In this document: one piece after another, positions 48,493-61,703 of the stretch
Position numbering within the stretch: position 1 is the first letter of the stretch
How the letters are laid out: every line of letters starts with the position of its first letter
Origin: Bombus terrestris
Taxonomy: Eukaryota > Arthropoda > Insecta > Hymenoptera > Apidae
Reading direction: 5' to 3'
Assembly (NCBI RefSeq): GCF_910591885.1
Contig: NC_063283.1
Location: forward strand, 2,527,001 to 2,591,000
Length of the DNA stretch: 64,000 nucleotides
Made by a program: the position numbers and the translations under genes
The notes under the pieces: generated by a model
Told to the model about the DNA's origin: nothing
Databases searched by the model: none
The model's input: the letters and a program-made list of their open reading frames with translations, nothing else

Positions 48493-50891
48493 GATGTTGC
48501 GTTGTTCGAGTGCTATCTCTTTCTTTCTCTCTCTTTCCTAACTCGGTAGTAGCTTCAACTGGGAATTTTTACTGGGAATTTTCTTTACGTCATGGAGAAG
48601 GATGTCGTCGCTCGATAGATACAGCACAAGCTACAAAGATCTTCGAACTGACATAAGCAAGCAACGTAGGAAATATACGTTTTCTATCGAACGGTAGATT
48701 ATCGTAGTCGAATTTTGACTCGAATTAAGAATTGTAAACGGGATTTCCAAGTATGCGGTTAGTCGGCGTTCCAAATGCGTGCGTTGTTCCAGCGTCTACC
48801 ATTTATTTTGTCTTTTTTTTTTTTTAATAGCCAGTGGCTTTAGAACGCAACGGTAGCGGCGGTTCTAACGCAGATAGTAGTTGCCATGGTCGCGAGGGAA
48901 TATATCACGCGAGAATGCGTATACGTATAGCGATCTGTCTGTTGATCGGAATCGATCGCAACCGATTCGATCCGACGCAACCCTCGCCTGAACTCGAGGC
49001 GCGTCCTCGTTACGTCAATTATCATCGAGCGTACAAACTATCGGAAGCACCGCTGCGAAGCGCCGCTTTCCAAGCTAATTTCCCGTCGGATTACGTTTCA
49101 TGCCACTTTGTCTCTGCGACCTCGCCTCGTCCTCGTCCTCGTCCTTCCTTTAATCTTCGTGTTTTCTCGCAGCGTACGGTTTAACCCTTCCTTATCCGTT
49201 GCGGGTATTCTCGAATTTTCTTCCGCTCGATTCGCGTTCGCTTCGCCGGTCACTGTGATCGGGTCGGTTGTCGTATAGTTCGCCGCCGTTTCCATATTTT
49301 TAACCGAGTTTTCGTATCTTGATTCGGTCGAATTTTCGTATAAACCGGAGTAAACCGTAATTTTGTTTTTAATTTCCAGTAACGTATTTCTGCAGCAGTG
49401 GATATACAGGGTGCGGCCAAATAACACGCGACTGCTTATGAAAAGTAAGAAGAGAGTATAGAATCAATTTTCCTTTTTCGTATGAAGCTTTTTCTTCCAG
49501 AATATATATATCTTATCTTATTGTACGAAGAGCAAGTAAAGGAAAGGACAAGGAAAATTTATCGAGAGAATCAGGAGAGTACGACAAATTCAACGATCAG
49601 ATGAAGCATATTGTTCACAGAATGGAGTTCGTTCTATACTTGGACACCGTGAAAAATAGCGGTCGGTAAAATATCAATTAATTTTATCCTTACGCTGATC
49701 CACTACACGGTGGACATTCTCCGTTCTTAAGCAACTCGTTTCAACGCTGTCTCGTGCAGATATTTCGAACGCTATGATCATCGTGATTCGATACGCGAAA
49801 CGCGTTACAAGATGGAAAGTGGACGTTCCTTCTTCCCCCTCGCTCTTCGTATACGAAACGCGGTGTCGAGTCACGCTGGAAACAGGTTCGCCATGGATTA
49901 ATGGGAAAAGTGGTAGGTAAATGACGCGAAGGACGCGGTTCATCGGAAACGGAAGCTAAAGGAAAAAGCTGGCGATCGTTGGTAGTCGGAAACGAAACGC
50001 ACCGGCGGCTACGGACGCCCTCGTTACCTCGACGACGATCGATCACGAGAGAAGACGCGAAACGCGGCGAACTCACGATGCAGGTTGCAAGTCCAAAGAC
50101 AATGAAACGGCCATTTTAAAAGGAAGGTGGAAGGAGTCGGGAATCCCTGTGCGATTGAACTTTACTCGCGATCTCAGCCGCGCCAGAGAAAAGATATCGC
50201 GTCGTAGTAAACGTAAAATTTGATCGGTCGGCATAACGCGGTCGTAACGATAGCAATAGCGATAGCCGATAACTACGTGGTTGTAAAATGAAAAAAAATG
50301 GCTGCGGACGCGCATATACCCGCGACGAGTTTACCGAGCATAAAGGGAAGAAAAACGATAGGGATGAACCGTATCGTTTCCTTGAAAACGACACGGTCCG
50401 AGGTTGTTCGATTCGATTAAACTGGTAAAGTAAAAGACGCGTATACTCGTCGGCGAATATGCTCGCCAGTGGCGGGAGAATGCTGGTAAGGTGTTCTCAA
50501 AATCAACGCAGATGTTTCGCACACAGATGCAAAAGTTTCGGTTCGGATAGGTCTTTGACGATTTAACGGATTTCAACTAAACATCGTGTTTATTTATCGC
50601 AACGTTCTCTTACGCTCGCTTTGTCTCTATAGCCGGGATTTGGTAAAATTTCTTTCAGGTATCTGCTTTGGGATATCAAGCGGAAAAAACCTATTCGACT
50701 AAAAGCTTTTACAAACCACTCTATCTGTTATACCACTTTCGCCGGACGTTCGATGTAAACATTTCAACTATGTTTCACGAACGTGTCTGCCAACCATATA
50801 TGCAAACAGGTGACGAGCGAGAGCAAGACGAGCAAGTGTTTGCCAACACCTGTGACGACGCATCTTCGTTCGACCGCAGTCGTCGAATTTA
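48493..50891. other. Non-coding stretch, no gene recognised
   Basis: Contains a T-run near 48817-48828. CpG-rich ORFs appear on both strands without family features. Confidence 0.4.
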
Positions 50892-50972
50892 TCGAGTTGG
50901 CAACTAAGTGATTGCGGATTTTGTGAATACCACCTAATGAGAAAATCCGCGATCGCTTAGTTGCCAACTCAA
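50892..50972. mobile_element. 81-base fold-back mariner-type MITE, family 2
   Basis: GAGTTGGCAACTAAGTGATT at the left is matched in reverse by CGCTTAGTTGCCAACTC at the right, with TA on each side. Long terminal repeats (GCGGATTTTGT against the reverse of GAAAATCCGC) occupy almost the whole element. Confidence 0.8.
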
Positions 50973-51979
50973 TATACACAGTCGTCCGAATCTCGCGCCT
51001 AGAGTCGTCTGTCGAATCCACGCTTGTAATTACGAGAGAGAATTTCGAGAATCTTCCGGATATCGTTTTCGCTACTCGCTCGTATTCGTAGAATTCTTCG
51101 TAAATTTCGAAGAAATCGAAGTACCTTACATTACTACGATAAAAAGAAGAGCTGACTCCTCTCGAATAACGAGAATACTTCGCTTCGAAACATTTCCTAC
51201 TCGCGTAGTAAGCTTCCGCGATGTATTTGTTATCGCAATAAATATTTCGTACCTCGACAAAAACAATAACTTCCTTCGTTTAGGTTCGGCGATAACGCTG
51301 CTCCGTTTACGCATCTATTATACGCTAGTTTGCTTTGCCTTGAATGGATTATGTACAAAGTAGGAGCGACGGTTGTCCATCAACGACCCGTGTTGACCGC
51401 GAAACTGTGTCGGTAGAAACACGCGACTTCGAGACTCGCGCAACCAGCCCAATTTCATAAGTTCGCACTCGTAAGCGCAAACTCCTTACGATCGCCTACG
51501 TGCACGAAAAAATCCAATCGACCCCGTCGATGCAGTCAGCGAACCGACAAACTTTTTTCCACGAACGTTCGGCGGTAATTTACGTTCTCTGACGATCCAC
51601 AGCCGCCAAGCGAATCGGAGCGAACGCGTCGATTACCGTGAAATTACTCCTAATTTCCGATTTAACTGCTACTCGATATAAATAGCCCATAAATATTCAC
51701 GAAGCAAATCGAACGCGAGCGGACTTTGGTCGCGTTGCATCGAAAATATAGCCGAGTGGCCGTCGACGAACAGAATTTTCCCCAAACCTTCCACTCGCGC
51801 TGCTGGTGAGGTTTTCTCCTGCTCTTCGGCGGGATGTTTTGCCGGAAACGGAAGAGAGCTTTGCGCGTACATGTACGCGTGATGTAGCGAGACAAGGTTC
51901 GGAAAAAGGAAAGAAAAAAAGAAGGACGAGAGAGAAGAAGAGAACCGGGGTGGGTTTATTTTTAGCTGGCGCCGAGCGA
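50973..51979. other. Non-coding stretch, no gene recognised
   Basis: Nothing supported on either strand until the CpG-rich patch near 51980. Confidence 0.4.
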
Positions 51980-52050
51980 GGGAGCGGGCGATGGGTGCAG
52001 AAGCAGTAGCAGCAGCGGCGGCGGCGGCGGCGGCGGCGAAGCGCCTAGGG
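51980..52050 (+). repeat. GC-rich patch with CAG/CGG trinucleotide repeat
   Basis: A GCAGCAG to GCGGCGG repeat at 52002-52038 within CpG-rich DNA. On the plus strand an ATG at 51991 in good context (G at -3 and +4) opens MGAEAV followed by a polyalanine run and KRLG, then CTAGG next to donor-like GTAACT before the in-frame TAA. It could be a first coding exon, but there is no second exon to support it. Confidence 0.45.
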
Positions 52051-54471
52051 TAACTCGCTCGTTGACGCGAGCCTCGTTGCTCGTTTACGCGTCACGAGGA
52101 AACAACAGCAAGAGATCTCTTCTCGTTCACTCGGGGTAATTTGCGAACGCGCAACTTTTCTCGCTTGGTGTTTAATCGGCGGGGAAAGTCAAGGTTCTTG
52201 CTTACTTCAACGCGTAATTTAGGTCTCCGGCGAAGGAACAAATTGCTCGATTTCAGACTTCGTTACCGGCGAACAATTTCAACAGCGAACGATCATATCG
52301 CTGATAAATTAGCATCCGAAGAGGGAAACGTCGAAATATACTAATTGGTCGAATTTTAAGGACGGGAACGTCTCGATGTTTACGGCTATCGTTTGTAACG
52401 TTTCTAGCTACCTCGCGGATAAGCGATTATGCGTTTCATACTAGTTCGGTGATATAGAAACACGGCGCGTTGAAATTTTTGTGTCTGTTGGCAACGAGAT
52501 CTAAAATCCGCACGCTTTTGCCACTCAGCCATTCGATTCTGCGGTAGGATGCGGTAGAATCTTAATTCCTCGAGTTATTTCCATTACCGTTCGGAACTGT
52601 TGACCGGAGACAGGTTACCGTTAACTGTAAATAATTTAGCTACTATCGGATTACCGAGATAGGCAAAGTATAATTAGTCTATTATATCTTTAATCGCATA
52701 GTCGGATCATATCGAGATTCCGGCGTTGAAAACAATGTCACTGGTAAACTCTAAATTTCAACTAATTTCCCACCAAATGGATGCTTGTGAAACAAGCGCG
52801 AGCTGAATTTGGTTCGCACTAATCGCTTACTTCCTCCTTTTTCTCCGGGCTTGTCTCGAACCATCGCTGTGTATCTCGTCGAACATGGGGGACGCCTTGT
52901 GCAGCAAAATTTATATCTTTATATATATTTGCAACGATAATTACAAGGCTATTTCATATTCTTACGACTCCTGCCATTAGCTATGCGATAGCGAATACAC
53001 ATAGAAATGAAAAATCAAAATCATTTGCTGGTAAAATATAGGTGCATTTATTTCTCTGTCTATTTGCTCAAAAACGAACAAATATTCGTATTAAAGGATC
53101 GATTTGAAATATTCGTTTAAAAGAAGAAAGCGAGAAACGTATCGCGCGGAATCATTGGATATAAACGATGTTTCTCAAACAGCGCATCATCGCTTGTTAT
53201 TAGCGAGTGGTTTCGAAGTTGCTTACAATTAGTTCACAGTTATACGGTCCAATAATTTCTGTATTAATTTACGTTACTGCTGGCGGGAGAAAAACATCGT
53301 CGATGGAACCCGACCGACCAACCTTCCCTTCGTATTTTCCCCTTTTTCCTCGCCAAGAGCATGTAAGAACGTGATTCGAGCAGAAGGGAATCGAGTCCTG
53401 CATCCCCGCTGCTCTCCAACATCGGCCAACCCATCTCGCTTTCGAGCATCGCCTACCCTCGTTGCAGCACCGCGACATGACTTTATCCCATGCACTCGGC
53501 TTGTTCGGATTCAATTCCACGGCCAACGATGCGAAAAGAGAAAGAAGAGGAGCAGGAGAGACGGCAGAGCAGCTGGATGTTCTCTTCTCGCGCTTGCACG
53601 GAACCGTGCGTACACGCGTGCGCTGCGCACGCACCTCTCGATGCACCGATGACTCATAGACCGAGAATCCACTTTGTTCTATTGCTCGAATCTCCCCTGT
53701 CCCTGCTGCGATCCTCGTCGCTTTTGTTGCCCGCCGTATATACCAGTCTACGTGTATTGCTTTTACCCTCCGCTATCCTCGCATCAGCCTCGTATCAAAG
53801 GGGCTTGTTCGCGTTCGACTCGTCGTTCCCCAATAACGATTTACGCTACCGATCGAGGGCACCCGGACACGCGATTACTTTTGACAACGCGTAATTTCAC
53901 TCGTAAGCGGCCATGTCATCGCGTCGTTTAGAAATGTTTAGAGATTTATAAAATCTGGCATCTCGGATGGCACATACAGTTGGACGGTTGTTTCAATTCG
54001 TCGAAGCTGCTCCTTTCCGGTTGATTCGCGTTGTCGAATTCTGTTTTCTAACGTTGTAATTATGGAACTGTATCGTACGGCGGAATTTGTTTAAAGTTCT
54101 TCCAATTATTACGCGTTTCTTCATTTACGTCCGCGTAATAGATCGTATAATTTGATAGCGTTTAAGATTAGATCGGAGGAAATCGAGGTGTCTGTATCGT
54201 TATTAAACGATATACATATGAAAGCAGTAGAATTTCAATGAGTAGCTCCGTAAAAGTAACGAAAGCCCTGATCTAACTAAAAACAGCATTATTGAAGAGG
54301 GCTAAAAATAATCGAGCCTGCGGAGACGTCCAACGATCAGTTAAGTGACATTAATCGCGCCTGTGCGATTTTGCTATCTTACAGCGATTGAAATATTAAA
54401 CATCGCGAAAGTTTGTACATGCTCCACGAAGCGTCGATCGATTCGTTACACATAGCAGGTCCGGTCAAACG
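52051..54471. other. Non-coding stretch, no gene recognised
   Basis: Overlapping ORFs on both strands at 53260-53930 are likely composition effects. Nothing else supported. Confidence 0.4.
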
Positions 54472-54636
54472 ACCGGTTTCAATATTTAATTTCAAACTCT
54501 ACGTTCATTGTTATTTCTTTCGTTCGTTCAACTTCATGTAAATTCCTATATTATGGATGTCAGAGTTTACATGAAATTAGATGAACGAAGGGAATAACAA
54601 TGAACGTAGAATTTGTAATTAAATTTTGAAACCGGT
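54472..54636. mobile_element. 165-base perfect-ended inverted repeat (hairpin MITE)
   Basis: Two 71-base arms starting ACCGGTTTCAA are inverted copies differing at about nine positions, with a 23-base loop around 54543-54565. The outermost sequence ACCGGT is itself a palindrome. No ORF; the superfamily is unknown. Confidence 0.75.
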
Positions 54637-57600
54637 CCTGGTAATGTTACCGTTACGGTATATTCCTCGTTTCCGTTTACAAACAGAGTGTTTTCGTGCT
54701 GATCGTGGCAAGACGTAAAAAGAAGAACGATGCCCCATAGTAACAAGAAAAATACAACAGCCGTATCAGCTTCTCGATAGAACGTACGAACCTACGCACG
54801 CTACGCATTTCCAATTTCGACGTGTCGTCCGATTTTTCAACGGACGTTCCACAAAATTCTACGAAAGATCCCACAAAAACGTAACAAGCATCGATCCTGA
54901 CTATCAGATTTTTATCGTGACAATCTGCACGATTACGAATCGGATAAGCGTCGAAATATAAAAATAATGCGTTGGTAACTAAATGATCGCGGATTTTGTC
55001 GATACCAGCCAATGACAATGACGCGTGTTGGATGCTCGACCAGTTCAAAGACGAAACATTCGGCCGTACTCGCCGCTTGCGCGCAAATCTGTCGAACAAC
55101 GAAAAGGTAGCGCGGTTCGAGGAAAATTGCAACTCGAAAAATACGTGAGCCGATAATGACGGGAAGTTTCAGTGCACGAGACCGCGGTCGGATATCGCCG
55201 TAACTTTACACGAGTGCGTGTACGAGAACGAAAGGAGCTCTATCGAGCCACCTTCACACGCGAGAGATATTTTTAGACAAGGTAGGTAGAGCACCGTTGT
55301 TGGCCCATCCGGCACCCTTCGATCTGCGTCTTGTATCGCGTCTATACATTCTCGCAAATCACTTTTCATCGCGCAACGAACTTGAAAAAGATTAACCCTT
55401 TGACCCTGGACAGGTTCGTTCTTACGCGTACGTACGTACGAGATGGATGTTGGATCCAAGCGGACGTCCAGTGAAACGTTCTCTCGTTTATTTTTCGACC
55501 CAATACTGTGTTTTCTTTTTTCTTCTTATCAAATCCCCATCCCTGAAGTTCAAGGAAAGTATAAAGAAATCGTTGTCGTGACGAACGATCTCCGATCTTG
55601 GGTATATGTTTTAAGGATTTCCTTGGAATGTTTGTTTGCTTTCGAGAAATCTTTTGGCTTAGAGGGAGGAAAATTGTGACGTAAGAAAACGAGGATTGGA
55701 AATATCTGGAGTTTCTTGAAAATATGAAGAAATCGCTGCGACTGTCTAGAAAAATGTTCGTTGGATTTATTATAAAAATAAATTACAGTAATAAATTTCG
55801 TATCATTTAGTAGTACTTTCGTACGATTATGCAAATTTGATACTATGAAAATGGAACGTATAGAAGGTGATAAAAAAGAAAACTCTTGAATGGAAAGTAG
55901 GGGCGTGTACATATGCTTCTTGTAGCCAGTGCGCGTATATTTTTCGTTTCAATTTTATACCGAAGATTTTTTCGAATCTGAAAGCGTGCTTTTCTCGCTG
56001 AAATGAAAGCGGTGAAAGCGAGCAGCCCCGTTGAAATCCGCGAATTTTTTATCTTCCTCGAATCTCGATCTTTCCTTCGTCACGACCGGCAAAAGTATCT
56101 ACCTTGAATGCTACAAGAAAATCCTTGGCATAACATCGGCACGAAAACTCGCGTTCTTCGCACATCCGTTCTTTCTTATCTTCCTCGAGCTTAACAAACT
56201 TTCGAATAACAAAGAAATAAGATTCGTTCGGAAGCGAGCCAAAGAATGTGATCGAGTTAAATTTCCTCGAATTAGAAATGTATGTTTAAAGATTATCTTT
56301 GGAACGAGATAAGGCGTCTCTGAATGGGACGTCCGCGTCTTTGAAATAAGCGACCGGATCTAAACGAACCCGAATCCACGGAACGTGGCTCTAATACGAA
56401 CAAGTATATATCCTCGGTAGTACGCGTGACCGGGAATAGACCAGCCATTCACATCTTAACACATTCATTGCCACTGACGTGCACGTTGCGCCAATTTAAT
56501 TATCTAAAACTAATCGGCCTGACGCAATTGGCTGCATTTGATTCTTATTCGTTTGAACGACTTGCAACTAAAGTATCCGTAAGAAAAGTACGATACATAT
56601 TCCTGCGTTACGTACGAGAATTAGAAACAATTCGCTGCATAAGCAATCGAGCGTCTTTTCGGCATTTCTACGCGTAATTACAGCGAATGCCGGCAAAACT
56701 TAAATGGAAGAAGCTTGTAAAAAATGATTAGAGGATCGACGCGGAAAAAGTAGATTCTCCGGAAGACGGGGCCGGCGATTTTCCACTTTGTTCCGACGCT
56801 TTTGTATCCAGAGTGAAACCTGGAAAATCCCAGACCGCGAGAAGCGCGCCATTCAAAAGGAACACGGAGGAAGAGGAAAAGAGAAAAAAGGAAGAGAGAG
56901 AGAGAGAAAGAGAAAAAAAGGAAAACAGCGCATGAATGCATTGTACCTCGGTTATCATGCAACAGCTGTGCTTAATAGTCTTCAGCCCTGTGCGCACGAG
57001 GGAGAAAAACACGGGCCTGTGTTATTTTCGGCGATGCGTCGGGGATGGATCGTTCGAATGGAAAGATCAAAGCGAGGGGAGGAGAGAACGCGGCTCCTGC
57101 GAGTTGCTGACTCCCCTTCGTAAAAGTTTGATCGAATCGTAGCAATAGGGCGCGATTGCCTCGGCTTCGGCGATCGAATTTACGCGATCTGACGAACCCC
57201 GAGTCTTCGATTCCAGGCAGAAAGTACAGAATATCGTGGAATCGCAAAATTTCTTACTGTGAAACACGAAGCACGTGCGCGTTTTAATTCGTCGCGTTAA
57301 TTAACGGATGACTAATAGCGACGAGATTTTCTCTTCTCAAATCCTATCGCAGCTACTTCAACTTTCGTATTTCGATTTGACAAATCTCTAATACGTTCAA
57401 TATAAAATCGAAAGGAGAAATCACGTTTACTAATAACGATCTTTCCACGTTTCTTTCCTTTCCATTCGATCCAACCTGAGAACGTTTCCTTTAACGTTAG
57501 GAAAACACATGCGGATCGAAACCGATCGAAGCAACCCAACAATACGTGTTCGATTATGTAAGAGCGAAGTATCTGCGACGGTAATGATAAGAAGGTGGAA

Positions 57601-57648
57601 ATTATAAGAGAAGCTAAGATTCGAGGAATTGCGATAAACCGATAGCTA
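54637..57648. other. Non-coding stretch, no gene recognised
   Basis: Includes a solo family 2 mariner end at 54970-55016, a CGTACGTACGTACG run near 55430, a TTAACCCTTTGACC phrase at 55393 like TTAA-element ends, and a purine-rich tract at 56883-56925. Confidence 0.45.
54970..55016 (+). repeat. Solo mariner-type terminal repeat (family 2)
   Basis: CGTTGGTAACTAAATGATCG then CGGATTTTGTCGATACC, matching the family 2 terminal repeat without a visible partner. Confidence 0.6.
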
Positions 57649-57814
57649 TTAGGTTGTCCGAAAAGTTTCTTTCGTTCTATGAGGAAACAATAGAGGCACG
57701 TTTTTTGTTTTATATTATTTTGTCGAATTACGATTTAGAGTTTCACGTTTCTACGAAGGTGCATTGTGGTAAAAAACACGTTTGCGAAAGAGAGACACTT
57801 TCCGGACAACCTAA
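57649..57814 (+). mobile_element. Mariner-derived MITE, family 1, copy e
   Basis: TTAGGTTGTCCGAAAAGT at the left and TCCGGACAACCTAA at the right, TA duplicated on both sides, 166 bases. Contains GTTTCACGTTTCTACGAAGG, the reverse complement of the phrase in copy c, so the internal segment is rearranged or inverted relative to copy c. Confidence 0.85.
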
Positions 57815-60539
57815 TATCATCGACGACGAAATTTTCTCTCGCTCGCCTTCCATCATCGGCAATTTTTATTAACATTACTGATAATCGCTACGCGGAGGAA
57901 AATACCCAGAAAAATTGCCGCTCCACTGAAATCGATATCGTAGTTCGACGCGCAGTGATTTATGTACGAACACATAATTAATAACTAGGGACACGATTTC
58001 CAAGAGGGGGAAAAAAGTGTCGTAGTTCGTGGGTCACGTTTCAGCAATAGGGCGTCCAACTTTGCGCCTCAGCCGTGCGGGAACAAGTTCGTTCAAAGAC
58101 CTTCCACGTAGAAACGAAGAGGAAAAACCAAGACGAGTCCAATTATCCCAAGGCGGGAGAGAGCTTCTCGTCGGTTGGAAAACTCGCGACGTCCTGCTTG
58201 AAGTGGAAACGCCGCTCATCGCACACTTATCGCGCGTTGCAGCCGTTCAGCGACGGATAGCCTCTGGAAACGCGTGATTACCATTACACAGGGAATGTAA
58301 TTAAAGCGCACGATAATGCTCGAACGGTCGACAGGCCGCGGAAAACTAGAACACGGGCGCGTTGGAAAATAGTAGAAATTTATTCGTGCTGTATCGGAAA
58401 TTCCTACGATGTTGCGACTGGGCTCTGAGCACGGCACGGTATTCGTGTTCGTGTTCGCGTTCGATGAATGTGCCAGCCACGCGATCAGCTGTGCCCGTAC
58501 AACGACCGACCTCGTAACCTCCCCATGGAGATCCCCAGTGATACCGAAAAAGTAGAGTATATTTGATCGCGAGAACGTAACGAGGTTCTACAGGGTGTCC
58601 CGGTATCGATGATACGAACGAGGCGAGAGTGACCCTGTGCGAAACAACAAGTCGGAAATACGAGATACATTTTTTTGATGAGAGAATCCAGCTTGATAAT
58701 TCGTCGAACATGCTTTAAATTCTTTTTCAGCTAATTGCCGTTTCCTGAACAGCTAAGAATAATCAACGAGAGGTTGTTCTGCGTGCGAAAATAAGTCGTA
58801 AACGTGGAAGAAAGTTTGTTCGTAGGATACTCCGTTCCTGAGGAAACGAAACTTGAGAATTGATCGCGATTGAAATACTCGATCTATTTTTAACCGATTT
58901 AAGATCTATTTTTAATCAACCATTAACTTATCTCGCTTTGTGTATTCAACGTTGATTCGTCTTTCTGTCCAAATAGCCGCAATCTGCGTGCACTAAAACG
59001 ATCGACAGGGACTGTATAATCGTATTTCACTGTTGAATCATCTTTGACCGAGACACGCTACACGGAGCCTCCGATTAGTTCCTCGAGAGATACTAATTTT
59101 TCCGCTATTTGTATAGTACACTGTTATTTGAAATTCGACGATTGTTCGAAGCCTATGCCAACTTCCCGTCGTGTCCTGCCGGCAGAACGACAAAGCAATC
59201 GAGAAATTCTCGGTTCATCAACGGGCAGTTTAAGGTTCGTCAGTGAAGGTTATAGATAAAGCGGGTAAATATTTAAGGGACAACGTATTTACATGATGAG
59301 GCGAACGCATGTCAGTCGCTGTGCGAGGCGTCGATACGCGCGTTCTCCGATTTCCCGCTTAGGCGATGCCGTGCATCTCGTGTTAAAGCGAAAACGCTCT
59401 GCTAATCCGCAGCTACCTCTTCGATTCGCAGGGAATGGAAAAACGGGCGGTGAACGTTGACGCGGTAACGCGATAGCGGAAAGAATAACGGCCAGCAACG
59501 AATTCCCTCGGTAAACAAAGAAAGTAATACGTAAAAACGGGCAAATTTCCAATTGGAAAACGGATTGAATGAAATTCAATTAAGGACAGAGGGAAATTGG
59601 TCGGCGCGCTAAGGCGTAACGATGAAATCACGAATCGTATCTTTCTCCGCTTCGAAAAGGGCTTCCCTCCGAGGGAAGGCTGGAAACGAACGAAATTACG
59701 ATTCTACGAAAGATCGTTAGCTGTTGCCAACTTTTCAAATCGTGGGATTTCGATGGACGCGCACGATGCGTTCACGCACGCACGTATATCTCTATAGAGA
59801 CGTATCGAAAGTTAGTATCGCGAGAAAATGACAGGAAGAGGCGCGTCGCGTTTGACTGATTTCCCTTCCAAGTAGACGTTGCCGATGTTTATGCAAATTT
59901 ATACTTTTATGTATGCTACTAGAAAAGCAGAACCACGTTGCAACGTAATCAGAGATTCGTTTCACCCACTAAATATATTCATTTATCATTTATAGGTGAA
60001 GTCTAAATCTGAACATATTTTACGTCGTACAAACGATACGACGAGGTCGGTAAAACATCAACCGGACTTGCCACTAAAAATATCGAGATTCGATATCTTG
60101 AACGAACAACGACGAACAACAGTAAGTTATACTCCATTAAACCACGGTACTTGCATTCTACATAGCCTCCATTTGACCTCTATCTGGCTCGCTTACGTTT
60201 CATACGAGCTTAAAACCCTTTTACCTAAAAATATCAAGATCAAACATCTGGAACAAGTAGCAACTATGTACAAATGAAGGTATAATAGAAGATTGTACGT
60301 ATTTATACTCCATTGAACCGGAGTATAAGTCGCGTTCTATCGCCGCCCCTGCGAGACTCGCTTCGGTGCAGTCACGCCACCGAAAGAAATTAAGAAATTA
60401 AGAAAGAAGCTAGTCGGAGGAAAATAACAGCTAGCAATTTCTGCGATTCTATCTCGATAATAGACGTACGTATATCGCAGACGAACGCGCGTCTATTAAG
60501 CGACGAATACTCCGAATGGCCGATGGAATGCGAGAGCGA
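57815..60539. other. Non-coding stretch, no gene recognised
   Basis: Nothing supported. A phrase CAGGGTGTCCCGGTATCG at about 58590 resembles transposon-end sequences common in insects but has no clear partner. Confidence 0.4.
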
Positions 60540-61220
60540 GTCAAAGTGCAGCGCGTCCGGCTCCTGGCGAACATCTCTCCGGTGGTAATAGAGTTACCTC
60601 TCGACTCACAATAGCTAGGCCTTGCTTTCCGGTGATCGCGTCAGCCCCCACGTCCAGTCACGTTCCTCGAACAGTATAGTTGACTGGCTGACTAGCGCCT
60701 CTCCCTCTCTGCCTTCTCCGGTAGCTACTTAGGTTAATGAGTCGACGGGCAAGTTGGCTAGCTATGGCGAGAGCAGCCGCGCTAGCTCGCGGTTTCCGTC
60801 GCATCTTACATAGCGCGAGCGCGACAGCTACTAGACGTACGAGAAACGGGCAACCCCTTTTGCTGCAGCTCACGGTCCACACCAATCTCCATTACTTTAC
60901 CTCGTTACGCTGTTCTGCCAGCAGACACCGCCTCCGTAAAGCTTCTATGCGCATCTCGCGTCACGAGTATCGCCTTACCTGACCCTCTCTCCGACTCTCT
61001 TTTCTCTTCTTCTATAACGGACAATCCACGAGATCGTTCGACTTTTATCATTGTAACCTCGAGGTAGTATGCTAGCGACGTATCCAATCTATACGCGTGC
61101 TGAATGAGTGGATGGTTCGTTCGAACGACGTCGATACGACGATAGAGCGCCGTGTGTTGTTCACCTTGAGGCACAGCAGAGAACTCGTCGAGTGTTTCGG
61201 GCGGAGGTCGCGGTAGCATC
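60540..61220. promoter_or_regulatory. CpG-rich patch, possible promoter or first exon
   Basis: Unusually GC- and CpG-rich compared with its surroundings. ORFs are open on both strands: plus 60737-60982 from an ATG, Ala/Arg-rich; minus 60658-60885 from a TTG with a hydrophobic stretch. No TATA box or family feature lets me choose. It could be a distal promoter of either the cadherin (minus) or another gene. Confidence 0.25.
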
Positions 61221-61703
61221 GCGATGAAAGATCGTTTTAGAAAGGTAGAAAAGTGGAAGTAGAATGTTAATGACGTTGAAATCTGGTTTGGTTTTAGAAA
61301 CGACTTTTAACGGTACTTCGCACTGATGTGTCTTATTGCTATAGGTGACCTAATTTCGACGAGAAGAGAACTTTGACAAATTGAGTCGCGAGGATGCGTC
61401 GCCGCATCGCCACTGCAGCGTAGGGGAAGGGACACTTAATCAGGACCTTGGGTTTTGCACGCACGTGCAGTTATTTCAAGACAAGACTTTGTACTCCACG
61501 CTCCAAGTTCCGAACAACTTTGCATTTCTTTCACATCTTTGGTATATTCCATGGAGTGAATGTTACAAACTGTTGCATGATTATGAGAATCATTTCAATC
61601 TGAATTACGAGAATTATCGAGAATCGCGTTCGAGAACTCGTACACATCAGCTTTCGGATCTTCATCGGCAAAGTTGGTAGTACGATCGAAAAGCGGGCTA
61701 CTT
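61221..61703. other. Non-coding stretch, no gene recognised
   Basis: An ORF at 61381-61680 on the plus strand starts with TTG and shows no family features. Confidence 0.4.

Noticed and set aside
60658..60885. Minus-strand ORF with a hydrophobic N-terminus, also considered as a signal-peptide exon
   Set aside because: It begins with TTG, the first ATG comes after the hydrophobic part, and no donor of the needed phase was evident.
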